Assembly (NCBI GenBank): GCA_949288185.1
Contig: CASEIZ010000066.1
Location: forward strand, 1 to 52,286
Direction: 5' to 3'
DNA: 52,286 nucleotides
From: an uncultured Eubacteriales bacterium
GTDB taxonomy: Bacteria; Bacillota; Clostridia; TANB77; CAG-508
The notes beneath the pieces are model-generated. The model was not told the origin of the DNA and did no database searches. It worked only from the letters and a program-made list of their open reading frames with translations. Of this stretch, positions 1 to 8,493 are shown piece by piece. Position 1 is the stretch's first letter. The number at the start of each line of letters is the position of its first letter. The translations under genes were made by a program, and so were the position numbers.

Positions 1-163
1 AGATGTAAGCGAATTAAGATTAAGTTATTAATTTGTTTATTAAAAGAACAAAAAAATAAATAAAGTGTTGGAAGCAATGACATTTAAAGGATTAGAAAAA
101 AAGATAAAAAAATTGCCTACATTTACTTGACACATACCATATAATTAAATAATTGTAAAAAAC

Positions 164-192
164 TTGTCAAAAAATGTTATATATGATATGAT
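164..192 (+). promoter_or_regulatory. Sigma-A-type promoter for the DUF4870-like gene
   Basis: TTGTCA at 164-169 and TATGAT at 187-192 are separated by 17 bases, close to the vegetative consensus. The expected start of transcription is about 30 bases before the ATG at 230. Seen directly as a motif; activity is inferred. Confidence 0.6.
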
Positions 193-229
193 TTAGATAT
201 GAAGAAAACAAATGAAAGGGTGATGTGAA

Positions 230-496
230 ATGGATTCAAAAACTACAGGAATAGTAGCATATTTGACATGGATAGGATTATTAATAGCAATATTAGCAGG
301 AGATAAAGAAGGTGCAAAATTCCATGTAAACCAGGCTTTAGTTATATGGTTATTTTCTTTATTGTCAATCATACCATGCATAGGATGGATTTGGGCAATA
401 TTTATGTTTGTTTGCTGGATTATGGGATTTATAGCAGCAATTAATCAAGAAGAAAAAGAAGTACCATTAATAGGAAAAATTAGAATTCTAAAATAA
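230..496 (+). CDS. Small membrane protein, DUF4870-like
   Basis: 88 residues. Two or three hydrophobic segments (about residues 8-24, 38-53 and 54-72) are separated by a short polar stretch containing FHVNQAL. The His/Asn-Gln-Ala pattern after the first helix and the VPLIGKI tail resemble the DUF4870 (Tic20-like) family of small bacterial membrane proteins, which have no settled function. The ATG is preceded by AAAGGGTGATG, a plausible ribosome binding site, and a good promoter lies upstream. It is followed by its own hairpin terminator, so it is probably monocistronic. The family call rests on motif memory, not a search. Confidence 0.7.
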   Translation: MDSKTTGIVAYLTWIGLLIAILAGDKEGAKFHVNQALVIWLFSLLSIIPCIGWIWAIFMFVCWIMGFIAAINQEEKEVPLIGKIRILK

Positions 497-524
497 AAAT
501 ACGCCAAAATTTTTAAATGAATTG

Positions 525-556
525 TCCAGCTCAATATGAGTTGGATTTATTTTATA
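525..556 (+). terminator. Intrinsic terminator after the DUF4870-like gene
   Basis: Nine-base arms TCCAGCTCA (525-533) and TGAGTTGGA (537-545) pair with one G-U and are followed by a T-rich run. It lies between two same-strand genes. Confidence 0.65.
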
Positions 557-575
557 TATAAAGGAATGAACAAAG

Positions 576-977
576 ATGAAGAAACAACAATCTTTAAATG
601 ATTATGTATATATATCAGTAATCATTACTATTTCTATAATGATAGTGTTTTATATTATATATTTAGTCATTGGAAAACCAGATATATTTCATTGCTTAAT
701 TTATGATAAATTTGGCATATATTGTCCAGGTTGTGGATGTACAAGAGCATTAACTTATCTATTTCAAGGTGATATACTAAAATCATTATATTATAATCCA
801 ACAGTTTTATATACAGTGATAGTATTAACTATTTACATATCTACAACTACAATGGCTAAATTATTAAAAAAGAATGATTCAAAATATGTGTTAAAATATA
901 AGCCAGTATTAATTTATATAGGCATATTTATATTGATTGGTACATGTATTGTGAAAAATTTATTAAAACTTATTTGA
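576..977 (+). CDS. DUF2752 family membrane protein
   Basis: 133 residues with an N-terminal membrane helix (about 11-32) and two more helices (about 75-95 and 108-130). After the first helix comes the sequence CPGCGCTRA, then a Gly-Asp and a Tyr-Asn-Pro. This is the DUF2752 signature: a Cys-Pro-x-Cys-Gly-x-Thr-Arg cluster beside a Gly-Asp and an Asn-Pro. Function of the family is unknown; the paired cysteines could bind a metal or be redox active. A weak AAAGGAATG site precedes the ATG. The gene is isolated between a terminator and a promoter/hairpin region, so context does not help. Confidence 0.75.
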   Translation: MKKQQSLNDYVYISVIITISIMIVFYIIYLVIGKPDIFHCLIYDKFGIYCPGCGCTRALTYLFQGDILKSLYYNPTVLYTVIVLTIYISTTTMAKLLKKNDSKYVLKYKPVLIYIGIFILIGTCIVKNLLKLI

Positions 978-1071
978 ATAGAAAAGAATTTAACAGAAAA
1001 ATATTTCACCAAGTTTGTTATTTCTCAAAAAAAGTAAGCGAAAAAATGTTTGAAAAATATTTTAGGTTCTA

Positions 1072-1100
1072 TTGACTTTTGATATTGAAAATTATATAAT
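1072..1100 (+). promoter_or_regulatory. Consensus sigma-A promoter upstream of pcrA
   Basis: TTGACT (1072-1077), 17-base spacer, TATAAT (1095-1100). One of the best promoter matches in the window. Transcription would begin near 1107, giving about 175 nt of untranslated RNA before the pcrA ATG at 1282. Confidence 0.75.
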
Positions 1101-1106
1101 TGGACA

Positions 1107-1225
1107 AGAAAATAGGAGAGAGCAGAATGTGCTAATAAAATAAAAACACATCTCTGCTTGACCGGTGGAAGATGTGTTTTTACATATAAAATCGACAACC
1201 ACATTTTGTGGCTCTTTTATTTTCT
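1107..1225 (+). ncRNA. Structured leader or small RNA with alternative hairpins before pcrA
   Basis: Three segments compete. Arm A (1121-1131, AGCAGAATGTG) can pair with the right part of arm B (about 1147-1158). Arm B (1142-1153, AAAAACACATCT) pairs perfectly over 12 bases with arm C (1170-1181, AGATGTGTTTTT), which ends in a T run. A second small hairpin, CCACA...TGTGG near 1200-1212, is followed by another T-rich tract. This is the shape of an attenuator, or of a short terminated RNA. I do not recognise it as a named riboswitch class. Pairing is seen directly; regulation is inferred. Confidence 0.45.
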
Positions 1226-1281
1226 ATAATTATTATAATATAAAAAATAATGATTATCAATGAGAAGAGGAGTAAAAATAC

Positions 1282-3612
1282 ATGCAAGAAATATTAAAAG
1301 GATTAAATGATAAACAATATGAAGCAGTCGTAAACACAGAAGGGCCATGCTTAGTCATTGCAGGAGCCGGAAGTGGGAAAACAAAAGTATTAACACATAA
1401 AATTGCGTATTTAATAGGAGAAAAAGGTGCAAAACCATGGGATATATTAGCAATTACCTTTACCAATAAAGCTGCAAATGAAATGAAAGAAAGAATTGCA
1501 AATCTAGTAGGAGATGACGCAAAAGATATTTGGATGGGAACATTCCACTCTATTTGTGTTAGAATTTTAAGAAGATTTATCGATAGAATTGGATTTGATT
1601 CTTCATTTATCATATTTGATACATCAGACCAAAGAACATTGGTAAAAAATTGTATGAAAGATTTAGCAATAGATGATAAATTGTTTAATGATAGAAGTGT
1701 ACTATCTGAAATTAGTAATGCAAAAAATGAAATGTTAGAACCAGAACAATATACGGCAAGAGCGAATTCTGACTTCCGAAAAGAAAAAATAGCTACTGTT
1801 TATGAATTATATCAAAAACGATTAAAAGAAAATAATGCCATTGATTTTGATGATATTATTAATTACACAATAAAAATATTAATGGAAAATCCAGATGTTT
1901 TGGATTATTATTCAAATAAATTTAAATATGTATTAGTAGATGAGTACCAAGATACAAATAAAGCACAATTTACATTAGTTACATTATTAGCATCTAAAAA
2001 CGGAAATATTACGGTTGTAGGAGATAATGACCAAGGAATATATAGTTTTAGAGGAGCAGATATTTCTAACATATTAAATTTCGAAAGAGATTTTCCTGGA
2101 ACCAAAATTATTAAATTAGAGCAAAATTATAGGTGTACAGGAAATATCTTAAAAGCTGCTAATAGTGTTATCAAAAATAATGAGGTCAAATACAAAAAAG
2201 AATTATGGACACAAAATGAAGAAGGTAATCTTCCAAAAGTGTATCAAGCAGATAATGAATATGATGAAGCAACCTATATTGTGACACAAATAGAACATTT
2301 AAAAAGAGAAGAATATTATAAATATTCCGATTTTGCTATTTTATATAGAATGAATACCCAATCAAGAGCAATAGAGGATATTTTGAGAAGAGAAAATGTA
2401 CCATATAAAATTGTTGGCGGTTTAAAATTCTATGAAAGAAAAGAAATTAAAGATATTATTGCCTATTTACGATTGATTCAAAATAGTGCAGATAACTTAA
2501 GTTTAAAAAGAATTATTAATGAACCTAAAAGAGGAATTGGAAAGACAAGCTTAGATAAAGTAGAAGCTTTGGCAGAGCAAAACGAAACTTCTATGTATGA
2601 AGTCATTAAACATGCTGATCAATATGGATTAAATAGAGTATACTTAAATTCTAGAGAATTTATAAATGTAATAGAAGAATTAAAAGACAAAAAAGCTCAA
2701 CTCGTGATATCAGAATTAATCAAAACAACTTTAAAGAAAACAGGATATACCAAAGCATTAGAAGAGGAAAATACCATAGAAGCAGAAAACAGAATTGAAA
2801 ACTTAGAGGAATTTTTAACAGTTGCGATAGAATTTGAAGAAGAATATGCAGAAAATTCATTGAGTCAATTCTTAGAAGGAATTACTTTATCATCTGATAT
2901 TGATAATGTAGAAGAAGACGAGGATTCTGTAACATTGATGACATTACATAGTGCAAAAGGATTAGAGTTCCCAGTTGTATTTCTTGTGGGAATGGAAGAA
3001 GGAATTTTCCCTGGGTATAAATCTATTTCAGAACCAAAAGAACTTGAAGAAGAAAGACGTTTGTGTTATGTAGGAATCACAAGAGCAAAAGAACATCTAT
3101 ATTTAACTTGTAGTAAACAAAGAACAATTTTTGGTTCAACAAGTTATAACCCTGTATCTAGATTTTTAAAAGAAATACCAGAAGATTTATTAGAAGGATA
3201 TAAAGAAGCATTCGGAGAAGAAGACAATAATAAAAACCAAATGTTTAAAGATTCAAATTATACATGGACATATGGAAGTAAAGATAATGGAACAATCAAG
3301 ACTTATAAAATAAATGAAAAAGAGTCTGTTGGCGTTGGTGCATCTGCTAAAACAGGTCAAACAAATTCTGTAGGATTTGCATTTAGAACAGCAGAAAGCT
3401 TCTTAAACAATTTAGGAAAAAAAGCAGCATCTAATAACCAAGTAGACTTATCAAAATATGAAGCAGGTGTTAGAGTATATCACAAAAAATTTGGAGAAGG
3501 TACAATCAATAAGGTAGAACCTGAAGGAGAAGATTTAAAAGTAGATATCAGCTTTGATAAAGTAGGACATAAACGATTAATGGCCAAATATGCAAATTTA
3601 GAAATCATCTAA
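1282..3612 (+). CDS. pcrA: ATP-dependent DNA helicase PcrA/UvrD
   Basis: 776 residues, a normal length for this superfamily 1A 3'-5' helicase. It unwinds DNA in nucleotide excision repair and strips RecA from DNA. The N-terminal Q-motif region LNDKQYEAV is followed by Walker A AGAGSGKT (about 27-34) and the motif II sequence DEYQDTN near residue 220. GDNDQGIYSFRGA is motif III, and the late VTLMTLHSAKGLEFP and YVGITRAKE are motifs V and VI. The C-terminus (HKKFGEGTI onward) is the Tudor-like tail typical of PcrA, which contacts RNA polymerase. AGAGGAG lies ahead of the ATG. A ligase (ligA) often follows pcrA in Firmicutes but is absent here. Confidence 0.95.
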   Translation: MQEILKGLNDKQYEAVVNTEGPCLVIAGAGSGKTKVLTHKIAYLIGEKGAKPWDILAITFTNKAANEMKERIANLVGDDAKDIWMGTFHSICVRILRRFIDRIGFDSSFIIFDTSDQRTLVKNCMKDLAIDDKLFNDRSVLSEISNAKNEMLEPEQYTARANSDFRKEKIATVYELYQKRLKENNAIDFDDIINYTIKILMENPDVLDYYSNKFKYVLVDEYQDTNKAQFTLVTLLASKNGNITVVGDNDQGIYSFRGADISNILNFERDFPGTKIIKLEQNYRCTGNILKAANSVIKNNEVKYKKELWTQNEEGNLPKVYQADNEYDEATYIVTQIEHLKREEYYKYSDFAILYRMNTQSRAIEDILRRENVPYKIVGGLKFYERKEIKDIIAYLRLIQNSADNLSLKRIINEPKRGIGKTSLDKVEALAEQNETSMYEVIKHADQYGLNRVYLNSREFINVIEELKDKKAQLVISELIKTTLKKTGYTKALEEENTIEAENRIENLEEFLTVAIEFEEEYAENSLSQFLEGITLSSDIDNVEEDEDSVTLMTLHSAKGLEFPVVFLVGMEEGIFPGYKSISEPKELEEERRLCYVGITRAKEHLYLTCSKQRTIFGSTSYNPVSRFLKEIPEDLLEGYKEAFGEEDNNKNQMFKDSNYTWTYGSKDNGTIKTYKINEKESVGVGASAKTGQTNSVGFAFRTAESFLNNLGKKAASNNQVDLSKYEAGVRVYHKKFGEGTINKVEPEGEDLKVDISFDKVGHKRLMAKYANLEII

Positions 3613-3650
3613 AATGTCCTTTTGGGGACGTTTCTGTTTGGGACATTTTT
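3611..3650 (+). terminator. Terminator of pcrA, GGGGACGT-type hairpin
   Basis: Arms AAAATGTCC (3611-3619) and GGACATTTT (3641-3649) enclose a loop that contains GGGGACGTTTCTG, followed by T-rich sequence. It overlaps the last base or two of pcrA. The GGGGACGT core recurs in the hairpin at 4257-4301. Confidence 0.6.
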
Positions 3651-3700
3651 ATATTTTATGAATTTGTGTTTGTCAAATATAAAAAAGATAATTGTAGATA

Positions 3701-3743
3701 AAAATAACTTTTACATGAAGTAGCATGTGAAAGTTATTTTTTT
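3701..3743 (+). terminator. Strong intrinsic terminator before the coat genes
   Basis: A 17-base stem (3701-3717 with 3724-3740, one G-U pair) with a 6-base loop AAGTAG, ending in eight T residues. It forms a second barrier after pcrA and insulates the cotF-like genes. Confidence 0.7.
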
Positions 3744-3806
3744 GAATAAAATTGATAAAAATGGAAATAATGAAAAAAGAAATCAAAAAGAAAGGAATGA
3801 TTAAAA

Positions 3807-3995
3807 ATGGCAGACTTAAATCAAATGGAATTACAACATTTAAGACATCTTATTGGAGCACATGAAACAGCATATCAAAAATTAAACACATACTCTTCAC
3901 AAGCAGTAGACCCACAAATTAAACAACTTTTTACAAAATCTGCTCAAGATGCTTTAAATACAAAACAAAAATTAATGACATTTTTAAATAATTAA
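3807..3995 (+). CDS. Small CotF-related spore coat protein
   Basis: 62 residues, all helical in appearance and lacking a signal peptide. The sequence LNQMELQHLRHLIGAHE is typical of the short partner that precedes CotF-type coat proteins in Clostridia. Such proteins are ferritin-like helical bundles deposited on the forespore. AAAGGAATG precedes the ATG. It ends 10 bases before the next gene, a proper CotF homologue, so the two form an operon. I see no clear sigma-E or sigma-K promoter. Family assignment is by resemblance and context. Confidence 0.7.
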   Translation: MADLNQMELQHLRHLIGAHETAYQKLNTYSSQAVDPQIKQLFTKSAQDALNTKQKLMTFLNN

Positions 3996-4005
3996 GGAGG
4001 ATTTT

Positions 4006-4248
4006 ATGGACGAGAAAACAATGGTAAATGATATTTTAGCTGGTGTAAAATCAGATTTAACAGCATATCAAACAGCAATATCAGAAGCTGAAAATATGCA
4101 ATTAAGACAAACTTTCCAACAAATCAGAAATAATGATGAAAGTTTTCAATATGAACTTTTTAAAATTGCACAATCTAAAGGATATTATATTCCAGCACAA
4201 AAAGCTACTGTAACAGAAGTGAATACAGTAAAGACAGAATTACAATAG
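4006..4248 (+). CDS. cotF: Spore coat protein, Coat F domain
   Basis: 80 residues with the Coat F hallmark: MVNDILAGVKSDL followed by TAYQTAISE and then QTFQQIRNNDESFQYELF, ending in a KGYY(I)PA segment. In Bacillus, CotF is processed into two coat polypeptides; clostridial members are shorter, single-domain versions like this one. A strong AAGGAGGA site lies 7 bases ahead of the ATG. It is the second gene of a two-gene coat operon closed by a long hairpin. Confidence 0.85.
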   Translation: MDEKTMVNDILAGVKSDLTAYQTAISEAENMQLRQTFQQIRNNDESFQYELFKIAQSKGYYIPAQKATVTEVNTVKTELQ

Positions 4249-4256
4249 GGACAATA

Positions 4257-4301
4257 GGGACGTGCCAAAATGGACAAAAAATGTCCATTTTGACACGTCC
4301 C
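4257..4301 (+). terminator. Long palindromic hairpin after cotF (GGGACGT type)
   Basis: Twenty-base arms (4257-4276 and 4282-4301) pair with a single mismatch around a 5-base A-rich loop. It begins GGGACGTGCC and ends in CACGTCCC, followed by A rather than a T run, so it is unusual for a simple terminator. It may be an intergenic palindromic repeat that also acts as a transcription end or mRNA stabiliser. Confidence 0.55.
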
Positions 4302-4454
4302 CAAAAAACGATTTGAAAAAGAGAGAAAAAATGAAAAAAACAAAGCATTTATAAAAAAATAGAAAAAAACTTACGGAAATTAGACTTTTTATATCTTGCA
4401 AAAAAAATAATATTACAATATGATTACATTATCATATACAAAGGAGATAATGTA

Positions 4455-5465
4455 ATGTTTAAAAAGGTATTGGTTCATGCAAGACGAGGAGTAAAACTCA
4501 TAATTCTTTTTATGATTGCAATATTTTTAATTATTGGAGCAGTTGCATTTTTATATAAACCAACATATAGTGTATATATAAATGGACAACAAGTAGGGTA
4601 TACAGCAAATAAATCTGATTTACAACATAGAATAAACGAGTATGTGGACCATGGAGATGGAACAAATGAAAATGTAGCTTTTGTGCAAGTAGATCAATTA
4701 CCAGAATATAAATTATGCTTATTAAAAAGAAATATTGTGACAAATGATGAAGAAATCTATAATAAAGTGACAGAACAAGGAATTCCATATTATCGATATT
4801 ATGCGATATTAGAAGAACAAGAAGAAAAATATTATGTATCTTCATTCGAAGAAGCAGAAAATGTAGTAAATACATTAAAAGATAAGAATAGTGAAAATAT
4901 AGATAAAATTTCCATTTTAGAAAAATATGAAACAGGTATAAAAGATTTAGTTTCAGTAGATGAGGTAGTATCTAAATTATATGTAGAGAAGAAAAAAGAA
5001 GTAAGGGTAGCACAAAATACTTCTTCGAGAGCATCAGCAGGATATGTGAATACCAATACAACAACTTCGAGTAGGAAAACATCATTAGGGATTTCATTAA
5101 TTAGACCAATTTCCGGAACCATTACTTCTAGATTTGGAGCAAGAAGTAGTATTAGAAGCTCTGCACATACTGGATTAGATATATCAGCACCAACAGGAAC
5201 TCCAATTAAAGCAGCGGCTTCTGGAACTGTTACGTTTGCTGGATGGAAAGGTTCTTATGGATATATGTTAGTGATATCTCATGGAAGTGGGGTTCAAACA
5301 TATTATGCACACTGTAATAAACTATATGCTTCAGTTGGACAAACTGTTTCACAGGGAGAAACTATTGCAGCCGTAGGATCAACAGGAAATTCAACAGGAC
5401 CACATTTGCATTTGGAAGTTAGAGTAAACGGAGTAGCATATAACCCACAGAATTATGTATATTAA
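4455..5465 (+). CDS. Membrane-anchored M23 (LytM-type) peptidase
   Basis: 336 residues. One membrane helix (about 15-34) leaves the rest outside the cell. Residues 40-185 form a region of unknown fold starting YSVYINGQQVGYT, then a Ser/Thr-rich linker. The C-terminal M23 domain (about 215-336) keeps the zinc and catalytic signature: HTGLD near residue 237, YYAHC near 286 and HLHLEV near 316. M23 enzymes cut peptide cross-bridges in peptidoglycan, so this is likely an active wall hydrolase. AAGGAGATAATGTA precedes the ATG. Its position after coat genes and its architecture recall SpoIIQ-like sporulation proteins, but a vegetative role is equally possible. Confidence 0.85.
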   Translation: MFKKVLVHARRGVKLIILFMIAIFLIIGAVAFLYKPTYSVYINGQQVGYTANKSDLQHRINEYVDHGDGTNENVAFVQVDQLPEYKLCLLKRNIVTNDEEIYNKVTEQGIPYYRYYAILEEQEEKYYVSSFEEAENVVNTLKDKNSENIDKISILEKYETGIKDLVSVDEVVSKLYVEKKKEVRVAQNTSSRASAGYVNTNTTTSSRKTSLGISLIRPISGTITSRFGARSSIRSSAHTGLDISAPTGTPIKAAASGTVTFAGWKGSYGYMLVISHGSGVQTYYAHCNKLYASVGQTVSQGETIAAVGSTGNSTGPHLHLEVRVNGVAYNPQNYVY

Positions 5466-5472
5466 AACAAAC

Positions 5473-5502
5473 AATCCACAGTTTATGCGTAAACTGTGGA
5501 TT
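5473..5502 (+). terminator. Terminator of the M23 gene
   Basis: Perfect 13-base arms (AATCCACAGTTTA and its complement) around the loop TGCG, seven bases after the stop codon. Confidence 0.8.
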
Positions 5503-5513
5503 AATTTAATAAA

Positions 5514-5541
5514 AAAGATTGTAATATATATTACAATCTTT
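5514..5541 (-). terminator. Terminator of mecA
   Basis: A perfect 28-base palindrome just downstream of the minus-strand mecA stop. Read on the minus strand it is followed by TTT and AT-rich sequence. With the hairpin at 5473-5502 it separates two convergent genes. Confidence 0.7.
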
Positions 5542-5549
5542 AAATTTGT

Positions 5550-6179
5550 TTATGATAAAAAATACTTAATTCCAGTTTCAATCGCATTTCGTTTCATAAT
5601 AGCTTTTCCGTGTTCTAACAATTTCATTTTAAAGGTTTCAGAATGAGAAGCCAAGCTTGCAAATTCAGAAATTGTTGAGTAAAAAATATGAATATATACA
5701 GATTCTGTGTTTATGTTAGAAAGTATTAGGTAATATGTATCATTAAATAAATACAAAGCAATGTTTTTTGCTAATTGTTTTGATTGACATGCTGTATTAT
5801 GAATAGCCGTACAAAACTCACAAAATTCTTCAAAACTAGAAAATTGATAAATAGAAGTGGTACTTTTAGGATTTACATGTTTTATTTTCTTTTTTGGTGT
5901 TACTTTTAGTTTATTTGGTGGTGTTGTAGGTTTTTCTACATATTTTGTAATCGTAAACACAAAAAGACCATCAGAAGAAGAAAAAGCTTCTACAAGAAGT
6001 TTATATCCTTCTGTATAAAATCCAACTTCTTTTTCTGCTTTTAAAAGCATTTCTAAAAATAATTTCTGAGATTCTATTGGTTTTTCCATAATCGTTTGAT
6101 AGTCCAAATTATTATTCTTTAAATCTTCTGAATTTACAATGACGCGAATCTTATTTTCAGTCAATTTTTCAATTTTCAT
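5550..6179 (-). CDS. mecA: Adaptor protein MecA
   Basis: 209 residues. The N-terminus MKIEKLTENKIRVIV with the following helix (SQKLFLEMLLKAEKEVGF) is the MecA substrate-binding domain. A Lys/Pro-rich linker (about 82-108) leads to the C-terminal domain that binds ClpC (SFEEFCEFC, then DTYYLILS and a final helix). MecA presents substrates such as ComK in Bacillus to the ClpCP protease; here the targets are unknown. AAGGGGG lies before the ATG. It is transcribed away from the DUF4321-radC-mre cluster, from a shared intergenic region. Confidence 0.85.
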   Translation of the reverse strand: MKIEKLTENKIRVIVNSEDLKNNNLDYQTIMEKPIESQKLFLEMLLKAEKEVGFYTEGYKLLVEAFSSSDGLFVFTITKYVEKPTTPPNKLKVTPKKKIKHVNPKSTTSIYQFSSFEEFCEFCTAIHNTACQSKQLAKNIALYLFNDTYYLILSNINTESVYIHIFYSTISEFASLASHSETFKMKLLEHGKAIMKRNAIETGIKYFLS

Positions 6180-6319
6180 ATATAATAAAAGCCCCCTTAA
6201 AACCTATTAAGTATATTATACTACTATTATTATTATATTTAAATAGATAATTTTTGGTAATAAAAATTTAAATATTAAACAATATACCATATAAATATGA
6301 AAAAAGTAAAGGTTTTTAC

Positions 6320-6348
6320 TTGAAAAAAATGTTAAATCAATATATAAT
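6320..6348 (+). promoter_or_regulatory. Promoter of the DUF4321-radC-mre cluster
   Basis: TTGAAA (6320-6325), 17-base spacer, TATAAT (6343-6348), about 60 bases ahead of the first gene of the shape cluster. Confidence 0.7.
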
Positions 6349-6408
6349 ACCAATATGTGAAAAAATAAATAGCCGTAAGAAGTAAAGGCTAATTTGGAGG
6401 TATAAAAA

Positions 6409-6666
6409 ATGGCGACAAAAGATAAAAATATATGGATATTATTAGTGTTTATCTTATCAGGGTTAGTAGTAGGGGGACTATTAGGACAACTTGCATCTAA
6501 TGTGGACTGGCTATGGTGGCTTTCATATAGTCAAACATTTGGATTACAAGACCCGATTGTTCTAGACTTAAGTGTTGTGACTATCACATTTGCATTAATG
6601 TTTAGAATCAGTGTAGCAAGTATTATAGGAATGTTATTGGCGATATTGATTTATAAAAAAATATAA
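6409..6666 (+). CDS. DUF4321 membrane protein
   Basis: 85 residues with two hydrophobic segments (about 9-27 and 50-82) and a Trp-rich stretch DWLWWLSYSQTFGL between them. This matches DUF4321, a small clostridial membrane protein that typically sits just before radC and mreB. Function is not established; its linkage suggests a tie to wall growth. TTGGAGGT precedes the ATG. It ends 22 bases before radC and is probably the first gene of the operon. Confidence 0.75.
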   Translation: MATKDKNIWILLVFILSGLVVGGLLGQLASNVDWLWWLSYSQTFGLQDPIVLDLSVVTITFALMFRISVASIIGMLLAILIYKKI

Positions 6667-6688
6667 AATTTAAATATAGGGGCAAAAT

Positions 6689-7420
6689 ATGAATCAAGAA
6701 AGGAAGGATATTTTGTCTATTAAAATAAAACAATTACCAGAAACAGAACGACCTTATGAAAAAATGGAACTATATGGAGAAACAGCATTATCAAATGCAG
6801 AATTATTGGCAATTATTATAAAAACAGGAACAAAAGAAGAATCTTCAGTGATAATTGCTCAAAAGTTATTAAGTATAAATTCCAATTTAAAAAATAATTT
6901 GGATTTTTTAAAAGAAATGACAATAGAGGAATTCATGCAAATAAAAGGAATTGGGAAAGTAAAAGCCATTCAATTAAAAGCAGTAGGTGAATTGGCGAAA
7001 AGAATGTCAACACCATTGAATTATCAAAAAATAAAAATCAAAAAACCAGAAGATATTGCAAGATTACTGATGGAAGAAATGCGATTAGAAAAACAAGAAC
7101 ATGTAAAACTAATTATTTTGAATAATAAAAATGAAATTGTAAAAATAAAAAAAATAGCACAAGGTGGGATTAATTCGGTTAATATGTCAATGAGAGAAAT
7201 TTTAGTCGAGCCAATCAAAATGCAAGCACCTAAAATGATTTTAATGCATAATCATCCAAGTGGTGATTCCACACCTAGTAAAGCAGATATCAAAATAACA
7301 GAAAGGCTTTTTGAAGTAGCACAACTATTTGATATAGAATTGTTAGACCACATTGTGATAGGAAATGGTAATTTTACAAGTATTATGTCAAAAATAGTAA
7401 CGAAAGATGGAGAAATTTGA
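6689..7420 (+). CDS. radC: RadC family JAMM-domain protein
   Basis: 243 residues. The N-terminal half contains a helix-hairpin-helix (MQIKGIGKVKAIQLKA). The C-terminal half is a JAB1/MPN-type fold with the metal motif HNHPSGD followed by an aspartate ten residues later (near 187-198). The name came from a misattributed E. coli repair mutant, and the biochemical role is unresolved. The gene is regularly found just upstream of mreB in Firmicutes, as here. TATAGGGGC is a modest ribosome binding site. Confidence 0.9.
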   Translation: MNQERKDILSIKIKQLPETERPYEKMELYGETALSNAELLAIIIKTGTKEESSVIIAQKLLSINSNLKNNLDFLKEMTIEEFMQIKGIGKVKAIQLKAVGELAKRMSTPLNYQKIKIKKPEDIARLLMEEMRLEKQEHVKLIILNNKNEIVKIKKIAQGGINSVNMSMREILVEPIKMQAPKMILMHNHPSGDSTPSKADIKITERLFEVAQLFDIELLDHIVIGNGNFTSIMSKIVTKDGEI

Positions 7421-7444
7421 GTTTGTGAAAGGAACGTAAAGATT

Positions 7445-8476
7445 ATGAAATTTTTTACATTTGGATCAAAAGATATTGGGATTGATTTAGGAACTGCAAA
7501 TATCTTAGTAACATTAAAAGGAAAAGGTATTGTTCTAAAAGAACCATCAGTAGTAGCCATTGATAGAAAAACAGGAAATATTATGGCAACTGGAACAGAA
7601 GCAAAAGATATGCTTGGAAGAACACCTGACCAAATTAAAGCAGTAAGACCATTAAAAGATGGCGTTATTGCAGACTTTACTGCAACACAATTAATGCTTA
7701 AAAATTTAATTGGAAAAGTAGGAAAACGATATAATATTGGAAAGCCAAGAGTAGTTGTTGGCGTACCATCTGGAATTACGGAAGTAGAAGAAAGAGCAGT
7801 AGAAGAATCTGTTATCCAAGCAGGAGCAAAAGAAGTATATTTAATAGAGGAGCCAATGGCAGCAGCAATTGGAGCTTCATTAGATGTAGGCGAACCAAGT
7901 GGAAGTATTATTGTTGATATTGGTGGTGGGACTACAGAAGTTGCTGTTATCTCATTAGGAGGAATCGTTGTTAGCCATTCTTTACGTATTGCTGGAGATG
8001 AATTGGATGAGGATATTGTAAACTATATAAAAAGAGAAATGAACTTAGCTATTGGTGATACAACAGGAGAGCGAATAAAAATGCAAATCGGATGTGCAAT
8101 GCCACTTATGACAGAAATGTCAATGGAAATAAGAGGAAGAGACTTAACAGATGGGTTACCTAGAAATGTTACGGTAACTTCTACACAAATAGAAGAAGCG
8201 ATGAAAGAGTCAATTCAAAAAATTGTAGAAATTGTAAAAATCACATTAGAGAAAACACCACCAGAATTAGCATCAGATATTATGGAAAAAGGTATTGTGC
8301 TAGCAGGTGGAGGCGCGTTGATTAAAAATTTAGACAAGTTATTAAGTATAGAAACTGGTATGCCAGTATATATAGCAGAAGAACCATTAGACTGTGTTGT
8401 TAGAGGAACTGGTAAAACATTAGAAGATTTGGAAAGATTAAGGACAGTATTAATTAATGCGAGAAGAAGAAAATAG
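7445..8476 (+). CDS. mreB: Rod shape-determining protein MreB
   Basis: 343 residues, the usual MreB length. Actin-fold phosphate motifs are present: [10 protein letters not shown] near residue 9-18 (phosphate 1), [13 protein letters not shown] near 158-170 (phosphate 2) and VLAGGGALI near 283-291 (adenosine). MreB forms membrane-bound filaments that move with the elongasome to give a rod shape. AAAGGAACG lies upstream of the ATG. It is followed at 17 bases by mreC in the standard order. Confidence 0.97.
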   Translation: MKFFTFGSKDIGIDLGTANILVTLKGKGIVLKEPSVVAIDRKTGNIMATGTEAKDMLGRTPDQIKAVRPLKDGVIADFTATQLMLKNLIGKVGKRYNIGKPRVVVGVPSGITEVEERAVEESVIQAGAKEVYLIEEPMAAAIGASLDVGEPSGSIIVDIGGGTTEVAVISLGGIVVSHSLRIAGDELDEDIVNYIKREMNLAIGDTTGERIKMQIGCAMPLMTEMSMEIRGRDLTDGLPRNVTVTSTQIEEAMKESIQKIVEIVKITLEKTPPELASDIMEKGIVLAGGGALIKNLDKLLSIETGMPVYIAEEPLDCVVRGTGKTLEDLERLRTVLINARRRK

Positions 8477-8493
8477 AATGATAGGAGTAGAAA

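Noticed and set aside
1..63. Possible 3' end of an upstream gene
   Set aside because: Frame 1 is open to a TAA at 61-63 and frame 2 ends at 28-30, but too little sequence is present to say which, if either, is coding.
5455..5646. 63-codon open frame after the M23 gene
   Set aside because: It runs through two terminators and the antisense of mecA, with no ribosome binding site.
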